DNA of 64,000 bases from Metabacillus niabensis (GTDB lineage Bacteria; Bacillota; Bacilli; Bacillales; Bacillaceae): assembly GCF_020524345.1 (NCBI RefSeq), contig NZ_JAIVLH010000019.1, positions 54,921-118,920 of the forward strand, given 5' to 3'. Below are positions 34,176-46,749 of the stretch, in pieces; the stretch's first letter is position 1; each line of letters starts with the position of its first letter. The position numbers and the translations under genes are program-made. A model generated the notes under the pieces. It saw only the letters and a program-made list of their open reading frames with translations. It searched no databases and was not told the DNA's origin.

Positions 34176-35405
34176 TTAAAATTTCCCTTTTCTAAATTGT
34201 GCTGGTGTTACTCCTTCAAATTTCTTGAATACCTTTATAAAGTGACTTTGATCATGGAAATTTAATAGGCTGGAGATTTCCTTCATTGTATAGTGAGTAT
34301 AATTTAATAGGTTTTTTGCTTCGTCTACTTTAGTTTGGTGAATATATTGCCGAATTGAGATTCCAACTTCTTTTGTGAATAGAACGGACAGATAATTTGG
34401 ATTCAATGAAGTTAATTCAGCTAAATCTGATAAAGTTATTTCCTCGTAGAGATTGGTGAAAATATAATTTATACAAATGTTAATTGGTTTAGAAAATTTA
34501 TGCCTTTTGCTATTGGCAACTCGTTTAGCAAAATCTACTAGAACATGCTCGGTTAATAGTACGACTGCTTTAATTTCGTCTAATTCCTCTAACCTTTGTA
34601 TATATAAATCGCTAAGGTTATATGCCACCTCTTGATAAAGTCCACCTTCAACTGCTGCTCTAGTTGCTAGGGAAATAGCAACAATGCCTAAGTTTTTTTG
34701 ACTACGCAAATAACTGGTCTTTGATAATATTCCTATTTTTCCTTGTTTAAAAATAGTATGGAATGTTTCTCTTATTGCCTCACTTTGTCCAAGTTTTACA
34801 TAATCATTTAGTTTCTTTTCAATTGCTATGTCGGTATGCACCAGATTGTTTTGGCGTTGTTCCGTTATGTGACTGGTTACATTTTCTAGCTCAATGCTTC
34901 GCTTATCTAGCTGTTCATTTTTTTCCAAGATTTCCACCATGGTCAGTTTTTGGTGATAAACCATGAAATGCAGAACCATGCTCATATTAATATAATCAAA
35001 ATTACTTAAAATCGTAAGTTGATTGTAATATTGGACCATATCTTCCTTCCTTCCTTTTATATCAAGGTCTTTAAAAATTCCATTAATCGTTTCTGTTGTC
35101 ATTCTAAAGTTTAAAATTGGACCAACAATAATATTTCCCTCATATTGGTTGTCGGTAAATAAATTTATAGAAAAGAATTTTTCAAGGTAGACGGTTTCCT
35201 TGAGAATAGGGAAATGGTAATCTTTCGATTCCGAAAATAGTTGAATTAATAAAGCGGTATGTGATGTATACGCAGGATTAGAAATAGAACCTGAAGATTC
35301 TTCATATATCAATTTTTCTTTGGAATCAAAAAGGTAAACGGGGGTTTTGTACAAATTAAATACTAATTTACAAATGTATTCTATGTCCTTTCTAGAGTCG
35401 TTCAT
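34176..35405 (-). CDS. AraC-family regulator of glucuronide genes
   Basis: A 409-residue regulator. The C-terminal AraC DNA-binding domain (about 308-407) has two helix-turn-helix motifs. The first 300 residues form a long sensory region without a recognised domain and with a heptad-rich stretch near 160-185. ATG at 35405 follows AAGGTG; the upstream GTG lies within it. It is divergent from the symporter and beta-glucuronidase genes and probably activates them with a glucuronide inducer. Confidence 0.85.
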   Translation of the reverse strand: MNDSRKDIEYICKLVFNLYKTPVYLFDSKEKLIYEESSGSISNPAYTSHTALLIQLFSESKDYHFPILKETVYLEKFFSINLFTDNQYEGNIIVGPILNFRMTTETINGIFKDLDIKGRKEDMVQYYNQLTILSNFDYINMSMVLHFMVYHQKLTMVEILEKNEQLDKRSIELENVTSHITEQRQNNLVHTDIAIEKKLNDYVKLGQSEAIRETFHTIFKQGKIGILSKTSYLRSQKNLGIVAISLATRAAVEGGLYQEVAYNLSDLYIQRLEELDEIKAVVLLTEHVLVDFAKRVANSKRHKFSKPINICINYIFTNLYEEITLSDLAELTSLNPNYLSVLFTKEVGISIRQYIHQTKVDEAKNLLNYTHYTMKEISSLLNFHDQSHFIKVFKKFEGVTPAQFRKGKF

Positions 35406-35507
35406 GTTCATCACCTTACTTTCTAAACGGTAAAATCATGTGTGATTCTTACACTTTTTCTGAATAACATACCATATTTATTGAGATGTAGTAACTATAA
35501 TTCAATT

Positions 35508-35522
35508 AAGTAATCGTTTTCA
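35508..35522. promoter_or_regulatory. Candidate cre site before uid operon
   Basis: AAGTAATCGTTTTCA matches the CcpA consensus WTGNAANCGNWNNCW except at one position. It lies between the divergent regulator and symporter genes. Confidence 0.55.
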
Positions 35523-35647
35523 AATTCTTGTGGAAGGGAGAATATGTTCTCAAAAAAAGTACATCTTTATAAAAGGGATCACTCATTACAGATAAACACT
35601 GACATGATCAAATTTGCATCAAATACATTTTAGAAAGAGGCGATTTC

Positions 35648-37159
35648 ATGAATGCAACATCGGATACTTTAACAAACCATTCATTAGCATCTGAAAATAA
35701 TTTTGTTAATCGTTCGAAACTATGGCAAATAGGTTTTTTTGCTCTAAACAATACCGCAACAAATCTCTATGCATTTGCTATGGGGTTTGTCTCATATTAT
35801 GCAACTGGGATAGCTGGGATGTTAGTTGTTGTCATTAGTACTCTATTAACTGCTACGCGGATATTCGATGGAATTACAGATCCGATTATAGGCTATGTGA
35901 TCGATAAAACAGAATCAAAAATAGGGAAATTCAGACCTTTTATGATTTTGGGTAATATCATTTTAGCGATAACCGTATTATTAATGTTTAACATTACGCA
36001 TCTACTATCATCAGAATGGCGTCTTCCATTCTTTGTTGCAATAAATGCTATTTATATTATTGGTTATACATTTCAAACAGCTTGTACAAAAGCAGCACAA
36101 ACGGTACTAACAAATGATCCAAAGCAAAGACCTCTATTTGTTGCCTTTGATGCTTCGTATAATACGATTTTATTCGTTGGCGGGCAATACTTTATTGCAT
36201 CTATTCTTGTTCCAAAGCACGGTGGTTTTAATAGTGAATTTTTCACAGAATTAAATACAATTGTTATTGTTTCTTCTGCCATTTTTACACTATTAGCGGT
36301 TATCGGGATTTGGAAAAAGGATCGGTTGGAGTTCTTTGGATTTGCAGAAAAGAATGTAAAGGTATCTATTAAGGATTACTGGCCGGTGATTAAAAGAAAT
36401 CGTCCGTTACAAATGCTAATTGTAGCTGCATCTACAGATAAATTGGCGGCGGCAGTTATACGACAACCGGTTGTACCTGTTATGTTTTTTGGGCTCATTA
36501 TAGGTGATTATGCGTTAAGTGGGACGATTTCCCTCGTAACTGTTCTCCCAACCCTTCTGTTAACATTTATAGGAATAGGACTTGCTCGAAAAAGTGGCCT
36601 AAAAATGTCATTTGTGGCAGCTACATGGGGCGCAGTTATTACTTATGCTCTGCTTTTAGTAATCATCATTACTGGAGTGCCACAAGAGATCTCACTTTCG
36701 AATTTAGGGTATATGACGGTTGCATTTCTTGTCCTTTATACATTAGGAAACGCATTTATGGGTGTAACCGGTAACATGGTCATCCCAATGATTGCAGATG
36801 CTACTGACTATGAACTTCATATTACCGGAAGATATATTCCAGGTATGCTTGGAACCATCTTCTCTTTTGTTGATAAGGTCATTTCTTCCTTTGGAGTTAC
36901 CATCGTGGGAATACTTCTGGCCTTGATCGGTTTTAAAAATGCTTTTCCTGAAGTCGATACACCATTGACGGCCAGTTTGTACTGGATGGGATTATTCTTT
37001 ATGTTCGGTATACCTATTCTTGGATGGATTGCATCTATCATTGCGATGAAATTTTATGAACTTGATGATAAGCGAATGGCAGAAATTCAAGATGAAATTG
37101 CCGGTGTAAAACAAATTCTCGTTGATAAAAATGAAATATCTTTGCCAAATAATAAATAG
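35648..37159 (+). CDS. uidB: GPH-family glucuronide:cation symporter
   Basis: A 503-residue 12-TM transporter of the glycoside-pentoside-hexuronide:cation family. The N-terminal segment (TATRIFDGITDPIIGYVIDKT) is the GPH signature. It lies 69 bases before the beta-glucuronidase gene, so it probably imports glucuronides. Other glycosides are possible. Confidence 0.88.
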   Translation: MNATSDTLTNHSLASENNFVNRSKLWQIGFFALNNTATNLYAFAMGFVSYYATGIAGMLVVVISTLLTATRIFDGITDPIIGYVIDKTESKIGKFRPFMILGNIILAITVLLMFNITHLLSSEWRLPFFVAINAIYIIGYTFQTACTKAAQTVLTNDPKQRPLFVAFDASYNTILFVGGQYFIASILVPKHGGFNSEFFTELNTIVIVSSAIFTLLAVIGIWKKDRLEFFGFAEKNVKVSIKDYWPVIKRNRPLQMLIVAASTDKLAAAVIRQPVVPVMFFGLIIGDYALSGTISLVTVLPTLLLTFIGIGLARKSGLKMSFVAATWGAVITYALLLVIIITGVPQEISLSNLGYMTVAFLVLYTLGNAFMGVTGNMVIPMIADATDYELHITGRYIPGMLGTIFSFVDKVISSFGVTIVGILLALIGFKNAFPEVDTPLTASLYWMGLFFMFGIPILGWIASIIAMKFYELDDKRMAEIQDEIAGVKQILVDKNEISLPNNK

Positions 37160-37228
37160 AGAACTAACTATATATTGCTTTTTGTTAACCAAATCTATAT
37201 ATTTTTTAAAAATTAAGAGGTGCTTCTT

Positions 37229-39037
37229 ATGTTATATCCAATTATTACAGATTCACGAACAATCATTGATTTAAATGGTATATGGTCATTTAAGCTGGAT
37301 AATGGTTTGGGCCTAGAAAAAGAATGGTATGCAAAAGAACTTCAAGACACGATAAGTATGTCTGTTCCTTCCTCCTACAATGATGTAGGTGTGTTCTCCA
37401 AAATAAGAAATCACATTGGCTGGGTGTGGTATGAAAGAGAATTTACGATTCCGGGGATGTTATCGGCAGAGAGAATCATATTGCGTTTTGGTTCTGCAAC
37501 ACATCACGCAAAGGTTTATGTAAATGGGAGTCTTGTCACAGAGCACACTGGGGGATTTACTCCTTTTGAAGCAGAACTCAATGAGTTTTTAAAACCTGGA
37601 AAAAACCGGCTCACAGTAGCTGTGAATAATATTGTGAATGAAACCACTTTACCAGTCGGCAATTTTACGTTAGAAAACATTGAAGGTATTGGGACGGTTG
37701 AAAAAAACACACCAAATTTTGACTTTTTTAATTATGCAGGTATTCATCGCCCTGTTAAGATCTATACAACGCCAAAACTATTTATTAAAGATGTCACAAT
37801 CGTCCCGGATATCACTGGAAATGTGTCTTATAGTGTTGAAACGTCAAATCCAGCTGAGATATATATCAAGGTGATAGATGAAGAAGGAAAAGTTGTTGCT
37901 GAGGAATCAGGGAGTGAAGGGACAGTCTTTATTCCTTCTGTTACTTTGTGGGAACCATTAAACGCGTATTTATATACCTTGAAAATAGAACTAAAGGAAA
38001 ATAATAGAGTACTAGATGTATATGAACAACCTTTTGGTGTTCGTAAAGTTGAAGTGAAGGATAGTCAATTTTTGATCAATAATAAACCATTTTATTTTAA
38101 AGGGTTTGGCAAGCATGAAGATACCTATATTCATGGACGTGGCTTTAATGAAGCAGCAAATGTTCTTGATTTTAATCTATTAAAATGGATTGGAGCTAAT
38201 TCATTCAGGACTGCTCATTATCCATATTCTGAAGAAATCATGCGACTAGCGGATCGGGAAGGAATTGTTGTTATTAATGAAACACCCGCAGTTGGGATTC
38301 ATTTGAATTTTGCAGCTACAATGTTCGGTGCACCATACCGTGACACTTGGAAAGAAACGGATACATTTGAAGCACATAAGCAAGTTATTGAAGAACTAGT
38401 TACTCGTGATAAAAATCATGCATGCGTCGTTATGTGGTCAGTGGCAAATGAACCGGCATCAGAAGAAGAAGGGGCACTGGAATATTTTGAGCCACTAGTC
38501 AAACTAACAAGAGAACTTGATCCGCAGAAACGTCCAGTAACAATCGTAACACATGGAGGAGCAAATCCAGATACAGATAAAATTGCCGAAATAATAGACG
38601 TCCTTGCACTTAATCGTTACTATGGGTGGTATTCAGAGGGAGGAGAATGGGATAAAATACGATTGAAATTACGTGGAGAGTTCGATAAATGGAAAAAACG
38701 ATGCCCAGGAAAACCTATCATGTTTACTGAGTATGGTGCCGATACTGTAGCGGGTTTTCATGATGTTGATCCTGTAATGTTTACAGAAGAATATCAAGTG
38801 GAATATTATCGTGTAAATCATGAGATCTTTGATGAGTATGAGGAATTTATTGGTGAACAAGTTTGGAATTTTGCTGATTTTGCAACAAGTCAGGGCATAG
38901 TCCGTGTTCAGGGCAATAAGAAAGGGATCTTTACACGGGAACGTAAGCCAAAAGCTGCTGCTCACGAATTGCGGAAACGCTGGAATGATATACCGAACTT
39001 TGGATATAAACAGAAGAAAAGTCTGTATAAGGAATAG
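37229..39037 (+). CDS. uidA: Beta-glucuronidase (GH2)
   Basis: A 602-residue GH2 enzyme with N-terminal jelly-roll, Ig-like and C-terminal TIM-barrel domains. The acid/base Glu is in SVANEPAS and the nucleophile Glu in FTEYGAD. The NxK motif in VQGNKKG, which recognises the glucuronate carboxylate, supports the assignment over beta-galactosidase. No signal peptide, so it works in the cytosol on imported glucuronides. ATG at 37229 follows GAGGTG. Confidence 0.94.
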   Translation: MLYPIITDSRTIIDLNGIWSFKLDNGLGLEKEWYAKELQDTISMSVPSSYNDVGVFSKIRNHIGWVWYEREFTIPGMLSAERIILRFGSATHHAKVYVNGSLVTEHTGGFTPFEAELNEFLKPGKNRLTVAVNNIVNETTLPVGNFTLENIEGIGTVEKNTPNFDFFNYAGIHRPVKIYTTPKLFIKDVTIVPDITGNVSYSVETSNPAEIYIKVIDEEGKVVAEESGSEGTVFIPSVTLWEPLNAYLYTLKIELKENNRVLDVYEQPFGVRKVEVKDSQFLINNKPFYFKGFGKHEDTYIHGRGFNEAANVLDFNLLKWIGANSFRTAHYPYSEEIMRLADREGIVVINETPAVGIHLNFAATMFGAPYRDTWKETDTFEAHKQVIEELVTRDKNHACVVMWSVANEPASEEEGALEYFEPLVKLTRELDPQKRPVTIVTHGGANPDTDKIAEIIDVLALNRYYGWYSEGGEWDKIRLKLRGEFDKWKKRCPGKPIMFTEYGADTVAGFHDVDPVMFTEEYQVEYYRVNHEIFDEYEEFIGEQVWNFADFATSQGIVRVQGNKKGIFTRERKPKAAAHELRKRWNDIPNFGYKQKKSLYKE

Positions 39038-39228
39038 TCTATTCAAGTTAGTAGCACCCAATCAACTTGACTGTTGAAACTTCATTTTTATATGTACCAA
39101 ATAGAACAGTTAATTTCAAATTTGTGGATGATTGAGGGCCTAATGATGTGAATCTTGCTCTTATACACGAATAATGTAAGTTCCTCCCGAATTCTGTAGT
39201 GAAAAAAGAATTTAGGGAGGATTTTTTT

Positions 39229-40029
39229 ATGTTAAAAAGGTATAGAGACATGTTTATAGTCTTCGCTGTTGGCGTCCTTGTGATTGTAGGGCCTACTTTT
39301 ACAGCTTCAGCGCTAGGGGATCGGATACTCACGAAGGGGTCATCAGGTAAGGATGTTGCCGAACTACAGGATTATTTGATGACAAAAGGAGTATTCCCAT
39401 ATCATACCTCTACCGGATACTATGGTGATATCACTGTGGAGGCCGTCAAGGACTTTCAGCGTAAACGCAGCTTGAAGGTTGATGGAATTGCCGGGCCGCA
39501 AACAAACCATGCGTTAAAAGTGTTGCGAAATGGAAACATTGGGAAACAAGTTATACATATTCAGTATCAGTTAAAGCAAACAGGTCACTATAAATCAAGT
39601 GTAGACGGTATATATGGAGACGGCACAGTAAGCGCGGTCAAGAGCTTTCAAAAGCAACAAGGACTTGCGGTTGATGGAATTGCAGGACCGAATACAAGGT
39701 CGGCGTTAGATCGTAAGGCTGAGCGTGGTTCAGCTGCTGGTAAAACATTAACGGTGGAAAGCACAGCATATACGGCAAGTTGTAACGGTTGTTCAGGTGT
39801 GACAAGAATGGGTCTTGATTTAAAAAAATATCCCGATGCAAAAGTAATCGCGGTAGACCCTAACGTCATTCCACTTGGTTCCATTGTAAAAGTAGATGGT
39901 CATGGTATTGCCATAGCAGCTGACACAGGTGGCGGTGTGAACGGGAATTCAATCGATGTGTTCATTCCTAACCATGATGATGCTCTGCAATGGGGACGAA
40001 AAACCGTACGTGTGGAAATAATTGAATAA
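39229..40029 (+). CDS. Exported 3D-domain cell-wall enzyme with two PG-binding domains
   Basis: A 266-residue secreted protein. A signal peptide (about 1-29, cleavage near ASA-L) precedes two peptidoglycan-binding domains (about 36-93 and 98-160, each ending VDGIAGP) and a C-terminal 3D domain (about 172-266) with Asp residues in VDPNVIPLGS, AADTGG and IDVF. Such proteins act as lytic transglycosylases in wall turnover or spore germination (YocH, YabE, SleB-type layouts). ATG at 39229 follows GGGAGG. Confidence 0.88.
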   Translation: MLKRYRDMFIVFAVGVLVIVGPTFTASALGDRILTKGSSGKDVAELQDYLMTKGVFPYHTSTGYYGDITVEAVKDFQRKRSLKVDGIAGPQTNHALKVLRNGNIGKQVIHIQYQLKQTGHYKSSVDGIYGDGTVSAVKSFQKQQGLAVDGIAGPNTRSALDRKAERGSAAGKTLTVESTAYTASCNGCSGVTRMGLDLKKYPDAKVIAVDPNVIPLGSIVKVDGHGIAIAADTGGGVNGNSIDVFIPNHDDALQWGRKTVRVEIIE

Positions 40030-40031
40030 GG

Positions 40032-40075
40032 GTAAGAAGCTGATGTACGGTATTTTGTAGATCAGCTTCTTTGAT
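40032..40075 (+). terminator. Terminator after 3D-domain gene
   Basis: AAGAAGCTGAT and ATCAGCTTCTTT arms. Confidence 0.75.
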
Positions 40076-40128
40076 GTGTTGGTTTAATGAGCTCTTCGCT
40101 CAAAGTTAAGTTGAATCCTGTGTTGTAG

Positions 40129-40350
40129 TCATTTACCTGAACAATATCGGGGATATGAAGGAACGTGCTGCCACCAAGTAGGGACGAAGTGGTAATTATA
40201 ATAAGGCGTATAATTGTTGTTATGATTGTAATGGTTGTTAGTTGGAGGATTGTGGTGGTTATAAAGAGTATGGTGATTGTACTCTGCTGTACATGCCCCC
40301 GGCTGTCCCGGATGTGCTCCTGTAGTAATGGTATGATAATGTTGATACAT
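40129..40350 (-). CDS. His/Tyr/Asn-rich protein, CotD-like spore coat candidate
   Basis: A 73-residue protein with extreme His, Asn, Tyr and Pro content, no hydrophobic segment, and a FVPTWWQHVP motif near the end. AAAGGAGAG lies before the ATG. The composition fits a spore coat protein such as CotD; similarity is by composition only. Confidence 0.6.
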   Translation of the reverse strand: MYQHYHTITTGAHPGQPGACTAEYNHHTLYNHHNPPTNNHYNHNNNYTPYYNYHFVPTWWQHVPSYPRYCSGK

Positions 40351-40507
40351 ATTTAACTCTCCTTTACCTATAAAATAGTTAGAAGCTGATATAAACTATG
40401 CACACCATTGTTTGTTTGTATGGACTTTTGTGAAAATGGGACTTTGATAAAAGGGGAAGTGATTAATGATAAAGTTTATTTAAAACCATAAATTAAAGAT
40501 GCTAGAT

Positions 40508-40549
40508 AAGAATCCATTTTGATCGACATTTATCAAAATGGATTCTTCT
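40508..40549 (-). terminator. Terminator of the alpha-amylase gene
   Basis: AAGAATCCATTTTGAT pairs perfectly with ATCAAAATGGATTCTT. Confidence 0.9.
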
Positions 40550-40566
40550 TATTTAATGTTTGACTA

Positions 40567-42195
<1,629 letters not shown>

Positions 42196-42229
42196 TCACC
42201 TCACTTCTTCTAAAATGGCCCGGATTTTT

Positions 42230-42244
42230 ATGCAAGCGCTTTCC
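42230..42244. promoter_or_regulatory. cre site 2 of the amylase gene
   Basis: ATGCAAGCGCTTTCC matches the cre consensus except at the last base; the core AAGCGCTT is ideal. Confidence 0.75.
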
Positions 42245-42468
42245 TGAAGATTATATCACACGGATTGTAAAAGTATTTCGAATATATCGAAAACGATAAA
42301 ATTTTCCTAATGAATTAATTCTCTTGTAGTTCATTTGACATAATAACTTTTCATTTAATGTGTACTAAAAATAGAGAGGATTTTTCCTGAAGTTTATGAT
42401 GAAGTGAAACAAAGGTTGTTACTTATAAGTTATTTTCGCAAAGTTGCATTTACTATTATATAGTAAAG
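42245..42468. other. Gap before the degenerate repeat
   Basis: No gene or promoter was assigned. Confidence 0.4.
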
Positions 42469-42499
42469 CTATAGTGGAATGCCTGGAGCGCAATGGAAC
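42469..42499. repeat. Interspersed repeat C, internally deleted copy
   Basis: CTATAGTGGAATG joined to CCTGGAGCGCAATGGAAC. These are the two outer ends of the element at 29070-29197 (read on its minus strand), with about 97 internal bases missing. Confidence 0.7.
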
Positions 42500-42521
42500 A
42501 AGCTGATTTTAACTTTATGGA

Positions 42522-42557
42522 GGAAAAAGGAAGTTGTTTCAATTTCCTTTTTCCACT
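42522..42557 (-). terminator. Hairpin at end of dinB-like gene
   Basis: GGAAAAAGGAA and TTCCTTTTTCC arms, overlapping the end of the reading frame. Confidence 0.6.
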
Positions 42558-43081
42558 GAATCTTTGTTTATCAAATATCTTTCCTTGATAATTGTTTGAT
42601 GATGTAGTTCATGACCAGCAATAATGTATGCCAATGCACGTGCAGTAATAGGGTGGTTTAATACTTTTCCTGTACGAATCCATGAATCATCAGGAAGACT
42701 GGTAATCAATGAAGAGGTACATTGTCTTACAATCGTAAAATCTGAAAGTATGTCCTTGAAATCAAGTTGTCTGAAATTTGCATTAGTCATAAATAAATCT
42801 TTATCAAAGGGAGTAAATGAGACCGTATCGCCACGAGCAATGACAAGAAGGTGATAACTCAGTACACGTTCTATATCTGCCATATGTCCGACTACTTCTT
42901 TCAATCTCCATTTTTTCTCCTCATATTGGTATTCTGCTTGTTCACTGGTTATATTACTTAGAAGATTAATAGTTGTTTCTTGCTGCTTCTTTAGAATATC
43001 TTGTAATCTTTTATCAGGAACAAGTTCCAAGTATCTCTCAAAATACGGATGATATTCATTCATATTAGGACGTTCCAGCAT
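42539..43081 (-). CDS. DinB/YfiT-family putative metal-dependent protein
   Basis: A 180-residue DinB-like four-helix protein. Three His candidates for the metal site are in KEVVGHMADIERV and GHELHHQTI. Some family members are thiol transferases using bacillithiol or mycothiol; this one's role is open. ATG at 43081 follows GGAGGCGG. Confidence 0.8.
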   Translation of the reverse strand: MLERPNMNEYHPYFERYLELVPDKRLQDILKKQQETTINLLSNITSEQAEYQYEEKKWRLKEVVGHMADIERVLSYHLLVIARGDTVSFTPFDKDLFMTNANFRQLDFKDILSDFTIVRQCTSSLITSLPDDSWIRTGKVLNHPITARALAYIIAGHELHHQTIIKERYLINKDSVEKGN

Positions 43082-43167
43082 TATTACCGCCTCCATACTA
43101 GTTATATCTTCATGTTAACTCATCTTAATGAAAATGTTAATTTTTAACTGTCATTCTTTTTGAAATG

Positions 43168-43200
43168 ACAAAAAAACCGCCTCATTAAGAAACGGTTCTA
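43168..43200 (-). terminator. Terminator of the nhaC-like gene
   Basis: AACCG and CGGTT arms with A/T runs at the end of the gene. Confidence 0.55.
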
Positions 43201-44561
43201 CGATCCTTTAAAAATCCATAAAAAATAGTAAAAACAGGGGAGAGGTATAAGAAAAACGCGAAAGGTAAAAATGCCAAAACAGGTACACCTAGAGTTTGAG
43301 CAAAGAACGCACCACTAACTCCCCAAGGGATAAGCGGGTTAATTAACGTTCCTGCATCTTCCAGCGTTCTAGATAAATATTTTCGATCCAGCTCCATGTC
43401 TTCGTATAGGGACTTAAATGATTGCCCTGGTATTAAAATCGACAAATATTGCTCACCAGTAAGTAAATTGACACCTAGTGAAGAAGAAGCTGTTGAAAGA
43501 ATCAACTGTCCTTTTGAATGAATTCGATCTATTACCCCGTTTATTAATGTTGGAATGATTTTAAGAGAATCCAACAATCCTCCAAAAGCAAATGCGATTA
43601 GAATAAGTGAAATCGACCACATCATAGATTGTAATCCGCCACGATTTAACATATTGCTTATTTGTTCATTTTCAATTGAAAAGGATGTCCCGTTTTGTAA
43701 GACATGTAGAAACTGACTAAATGAAATTCCTTGTATGCTGACTGCCGTTATTGATGCCGTCACTATACCGATAATTAATGAAGGAATAACGGGTATTCGT
43801 TTAATAGCCAAAACGATGACAATTATAGGAGATAACAATGTTAAACTGCTCACCTTAACATGTGATTCAATCGTCAAGACCATGATTTTCATTTCACTCA
43901 AGTTTGTAGCATCGATAGGAGCCATTCTTCCCAAAATAAAGAAAATAACGGTAGTAATGAGTATACTCGGGATCGTTGTTAAAGACATATGTCTAATATG
44001 AGTAAATAGATCAACTTTTGCAACACCTGAAGCAAAATTTGTTGTGTCTGACATAGGAGACATTTTATCCCCAAAGCAGGCCCCTGAGATAATAGCTCCG
44101 GCAACCCATTCGATTGGTAAGCCGATTGCAATTCCTGCCCCCAAAAGAGCAACTCCGATTGTGCTAACTGTTGTAAATGAACTTCCAACTAAACTTGAGA
44201 TGACCATACAAGAAAATAGTGATGTGATAAGCAAGTAATCGGGATTAATGATCATTAACGCGTATGTCATAATCGTTGGAATGGTTCCACTGCTCATCCA
44301 GGCACCTATTAACATACCGATTAAACCTAAAATAATAATTGGCTGTATACCATTTTGGATTCCTTTTATCAAGCCTTCTTCTAACTTTTTCCATTTGAAG
44401 CCTCGTAACAATCCAATTAGTAATATGACCAACAAGCAATTGAGCAACGCTATATGTGGTTCAGTTTTTAATAAAAATAAACTTAAAAAAATAACAGCTA
44501 ATATAAGAATGAGAAGCCCGACAGCTTCTTTAAAATGAAAGGTTCCTTTTACTTTATTCAT
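43185..44561 (-). CDS. nhaC: NhaC-family antiporter
   Basis: A 458-residue membrane protein of the NhaC family, with about 11 TM segments. Family motifs are SSLVGSSFTTVSTIGVAL and GACFGDKMSPMSDTTN. Relatives exchange Na+ for H+ (NhaC) or malate and protons for lactate and Na+ (MleN); the sequence does not decide between them. Its own SigA promoter lies upstream. Confidence 0.88.
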   Translation of the reverse strand: MNKVKGTFHFKEAVGLLILILAVIFLSLFLLKTEPHIALLNCLLVILLIGLLRGFKWKKLEEGLIKGIQNGIQPIIILGLIGMLIGAWMSSGTIPTIMTYALMIINPDYLLITSLFSCMVISSLVGSSFTTVSTIGVALLGAGIAIGLPIEWVAGAIISGACFGDKMSPMSDTTNFASGVAKVDLFTHIRHMSLTTIPSILITTVIFFILGRMAPIDATNLSEMKIMVLTIESHVKVSSLTLLSPIIVIVLAIKRIPVIPSLIIGIVTASITAVSIQGISFSQFLHVLQNGTSFSIENEQISNMLNRGGLQSMMWSISLILIAFAFGGLLDSLKIIPTLINGVIDRIHSKGQLILSTASSSLGVNLLTGEQYLSILIPGQSFKSLYEDMELDRKYLSRTLEDAGTLINPLIPWGVSGAFFAQTLGVPVLAFLPFAFFLYLSPVFTIFYGFLKDRRTVS

Positions 44562-44611
44562 GAAAAACTCCTTTATAACTTAAACGCTTTTACGCTTTTT
44601 CGTACAAAAGT

Positions 44612-44639
44612 ATTATACCAGTCTAGTTTTTTGTGTCAA
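44612..44639 (-). promoter_or_regulatory. SigA promoter of nhaC-like gene
   Basis: TTGACA (44639-44634), 16 bases, TATAAT (44617-44612) on the minus strand. Two CGCTTTT-type direct repeats follow at 44582-44602. Confidence 0.8.
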
Positions 44640-44706
44640 TTTAAAACAGTATTTTGAATGTTCTAAAATTGATGAACATTTTGTTGATATAACAATTGAC
44701 AAAAAG

Positions 44707-44737
44707 AAAAATCAGTGAAAAAGTTCACTGATTTTTA
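44707..44737 (-). terminator. Terminator of hemAT
   Basis: AAAAATCAGTGAA and TTCACTGATTTTT arms with a four-base loop. Confidence 0.85.
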
Positions 44738-44746
44738 GAGTCTTTA

Positions 44747-46057
44747 CTAAATTGTTTTTGCCATATCTTTTAATTGGTCCGAAGTGTCGGCAATTGAATG
44801 GATCGCATTTGAGACGTCATTTATAACATCTGTAAAGTTTGTCAGGTCTGTTTTTGCTTGCTCGCTTTGTTGTTTGTTTTTGTTCATAATATCAAGTATC
44901 GTATCAAAGAACGAGCTCATATCATCCATTTGATCAGATCCTTTGGTTGTTAAGTCTGCCACTTTATTAATTGAGTCAGAAATACTGTCAATTTGAGTGT
45001 GTATATTTGTGATTAAGCTAGATACACCCTGTACAGAACTTTTTGTTTCTTCTGCAAGCTTGCGAACCTCACTTGCTACAACAGCAAAGCCTTTTCCATA
45101 TTCCCCCGCACGAGCTGATTCAATCGCTGCATTTAATGCTAATAAGTTTGTTTGTTCGGCAATGGATGTAACAATAGAAACAACTTGATTAATTTTCTCG
45201 GATGTTTGTTCAAGAGACTTCATTTTTTCAAGGATTTCAACATTGCTTTGTTCAATGAATGTCATTAGTTTACTTTGCTTTTCTAAATCACTTTTTCCGT
45301 GGTGAGCTTGTTTTTCCGCGGTTGCGGCAGCTTCCGAACGGTCAACTGAATAAGAAGCGATTTCTTGTGATTGAGCGAGAATTTCCTGAATAAAAGCCTT
45401 TGTATGATCAGTTGTCTCTGCTAATTGTACAGCCAGGTGGTTTACTTCCGCACGAATTTGCTGTTTTTCATGCTCACTTTCTGCGCGGACAGAAGCATAT
45501 TCACGATCATATGCTTCTAAAACAATCTGTTGTTCCAAGCTGAATAATTTACTGATGCTCTGTATGGCTTGTATGATTTCACTTTTTGAGTGGAAATGTG
45601 GCTCAATTGTATGAATGACAGATGCAAGAAGCTGCTGAAATCCAGCCATATACCATTTTGCCTCAAGGCCGATTTTTACATGGATATGTGCAATTCTTCT
45701 CATTCGCTTAACATCCTCAATATCCATTTGTCCATCAAACATTTTCAATACATGTGCTTTAAGCGTTTCTTTTAAGCGGTCAACTGAGCTGTGTTTGTTA
45801 ATAATATCAATAAGACCTTGTCCGGCTTCAAATGATGCGTAAAAAGTTTGAACAATTTCTTGAATGTTTTCTTCAATATAAGGTTTAACTTTCAATGCAA
45901 TCGCGAGGTCGTGTTTTGTGATACCGAGCATGTTGATTTGTGAGAGTAATTCCGGTTCGTCTATTTGTAAAACAACTTTTGATAAAAGTGCTTCGTAATC
46001 TTCGTTTTGTACTGAATTTACGGCTTTCTTCTCTTTTCTAAACGATAAGATACCCAT
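44747..46057 (-). CDS. hemAT: HemAT-type globin-coupled aerotaxis transducer
   Basis: A 436-residue soluble receptor with an N-terminal globin domain (about 25-185) and a C-terminal methyl-accepting signalling domain (about 225-436). The proximal haem His is in [19 protein letters not shown]. The signalling hairpin tip reads [29 protein letters not shown]. No TM segments. It senses oxygen and passes the signal to CheA. Confidence 0.93.
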   Translation of the reverse strand: MGILSFRKEKKAVNSVQNEDYEALLSKVVLQIDEPELLSQINMLGITKHDLAIALKVKPYIEENIQEIVQTFYASFEAGQGLIDIINKHSSVDRLKETLKAHVLKMFDGQMDIEDVKRMRRIAHIHVKIGLEAKWYMAGFQQLLASVIHTIEPHFHSKSEIIQAIQSISKLFSLEQQIVLEAYDREYASVRAESEHEKQQIRAEVNHLAVQLAETTDHTKAFIQEILAQSQEIASYSVDRSEAAATAEKQAHHGKSDLEKQSKLMTFIEQSNVEILEKMKSLEQTSEKINQVVSIVTSIAEQTNLLALNAAIESARAGEYGKGFAVVASEVRKLAEETKSSVQGVSSLITNIHTQIDSISDSINKVADLTTKGSDQMDDMSSFFDTILDIMNKNKQQSEQAKTDLTNFTDVINDVSNAIHSIADTSDQLKDMAKTI

Positions 46058-46140
46058 GAAAATAATTCCCCATTTCGTAAATATATACTTACTAGGTATA
46101 TCGGCATGGATGATCAGAGTATTAAGTTTTTAACAAAAAT

Positions 46141-46172
46141 AAAAAAGGTAGAAAGTAAATTCTACCTTTTTG
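46141..46172 (-). terminator. Terminator of usp gene
   Basis: AAAAGGTAGAA and TTCTACCTTTT arms. Confidence 0.8.
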
Positions 46173-46181
46173 AAAAGTAAA

Positions 46182-46709
46182 TTATTTTGCAATTAAGACT
46201 GGAATGGTTGATAATTGTGAGACTTTTTCACTGACACTGCCAAAAATTAATTTCTTTAATCCGCTAATATTACGGTTTCCGACGATGATCAAGTCACCTT
46301 CATTTTCTTGGGCGTAGGAGACGATTGCGTCAGATGGTTCACCGTAGGATACAGCAACATTTGCTTTCGCATGATGATGTTGTAATATACGTTTTGCCTC
46401 TGTTTCCAGAGTAATTTCTTCTTGAGTTTTGTCTGGATCCACTTCTGAAGATTCAGAGTTTAGCTCCTGTTCCTGTGGTACAGGTATTGCAGGATAGTTT
46501 CTCATTTCTCCAGCCGGATAGGAGTGAACGGGTGAAATTAAAGGTGTTTGATCCTGATCTGTTAAGGGATTTAGTGATTTTTCTGTACTTATATATACGA
46601 CTGATAACTGAGAGTTCATTTTTTTACTCATATTAATTCCTAATTCAAGTGCTTCTTTACTATCGTCTGTCCCGTCAAATGCAACAATTAAATGGTTAAG
46701 ATCTTTCAT
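46182..46709 (-). CDS. Universal stress protein (UspA)
   Basis: A 175-residue UspA-fold protein. The ATP-site motif GNRNISGLKKLIFGS is present near the end. Compared with typical 140-148-residue members, about 30 residues (46-80, rich in Pro, Glu and Ser) are inserted after beta-2. It lies upstream of hemAT's direction and alone with its own terminator. Confidence 0.88.
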   Translation of the reverse strand: MKDLNHLIVAFDGTDDSKEALELGINMSKKMNSQLSVVYISTEKSLNPLTDQDQTPLISPVHSYPAGEMRNYPAIPVPQEQELNSESSEVDPDKTQEEITLETEAKRILQHHHAKANVAVSYGEPSDAIVSYAQENEGDLIIVGNRNISGLKKLIFGSVSEKVSQLSTIPVLIAK

Positions 46710-46749
46710 GTAAGATCATCCTTTCAAATTGGATTTTGTTAAGACCAAA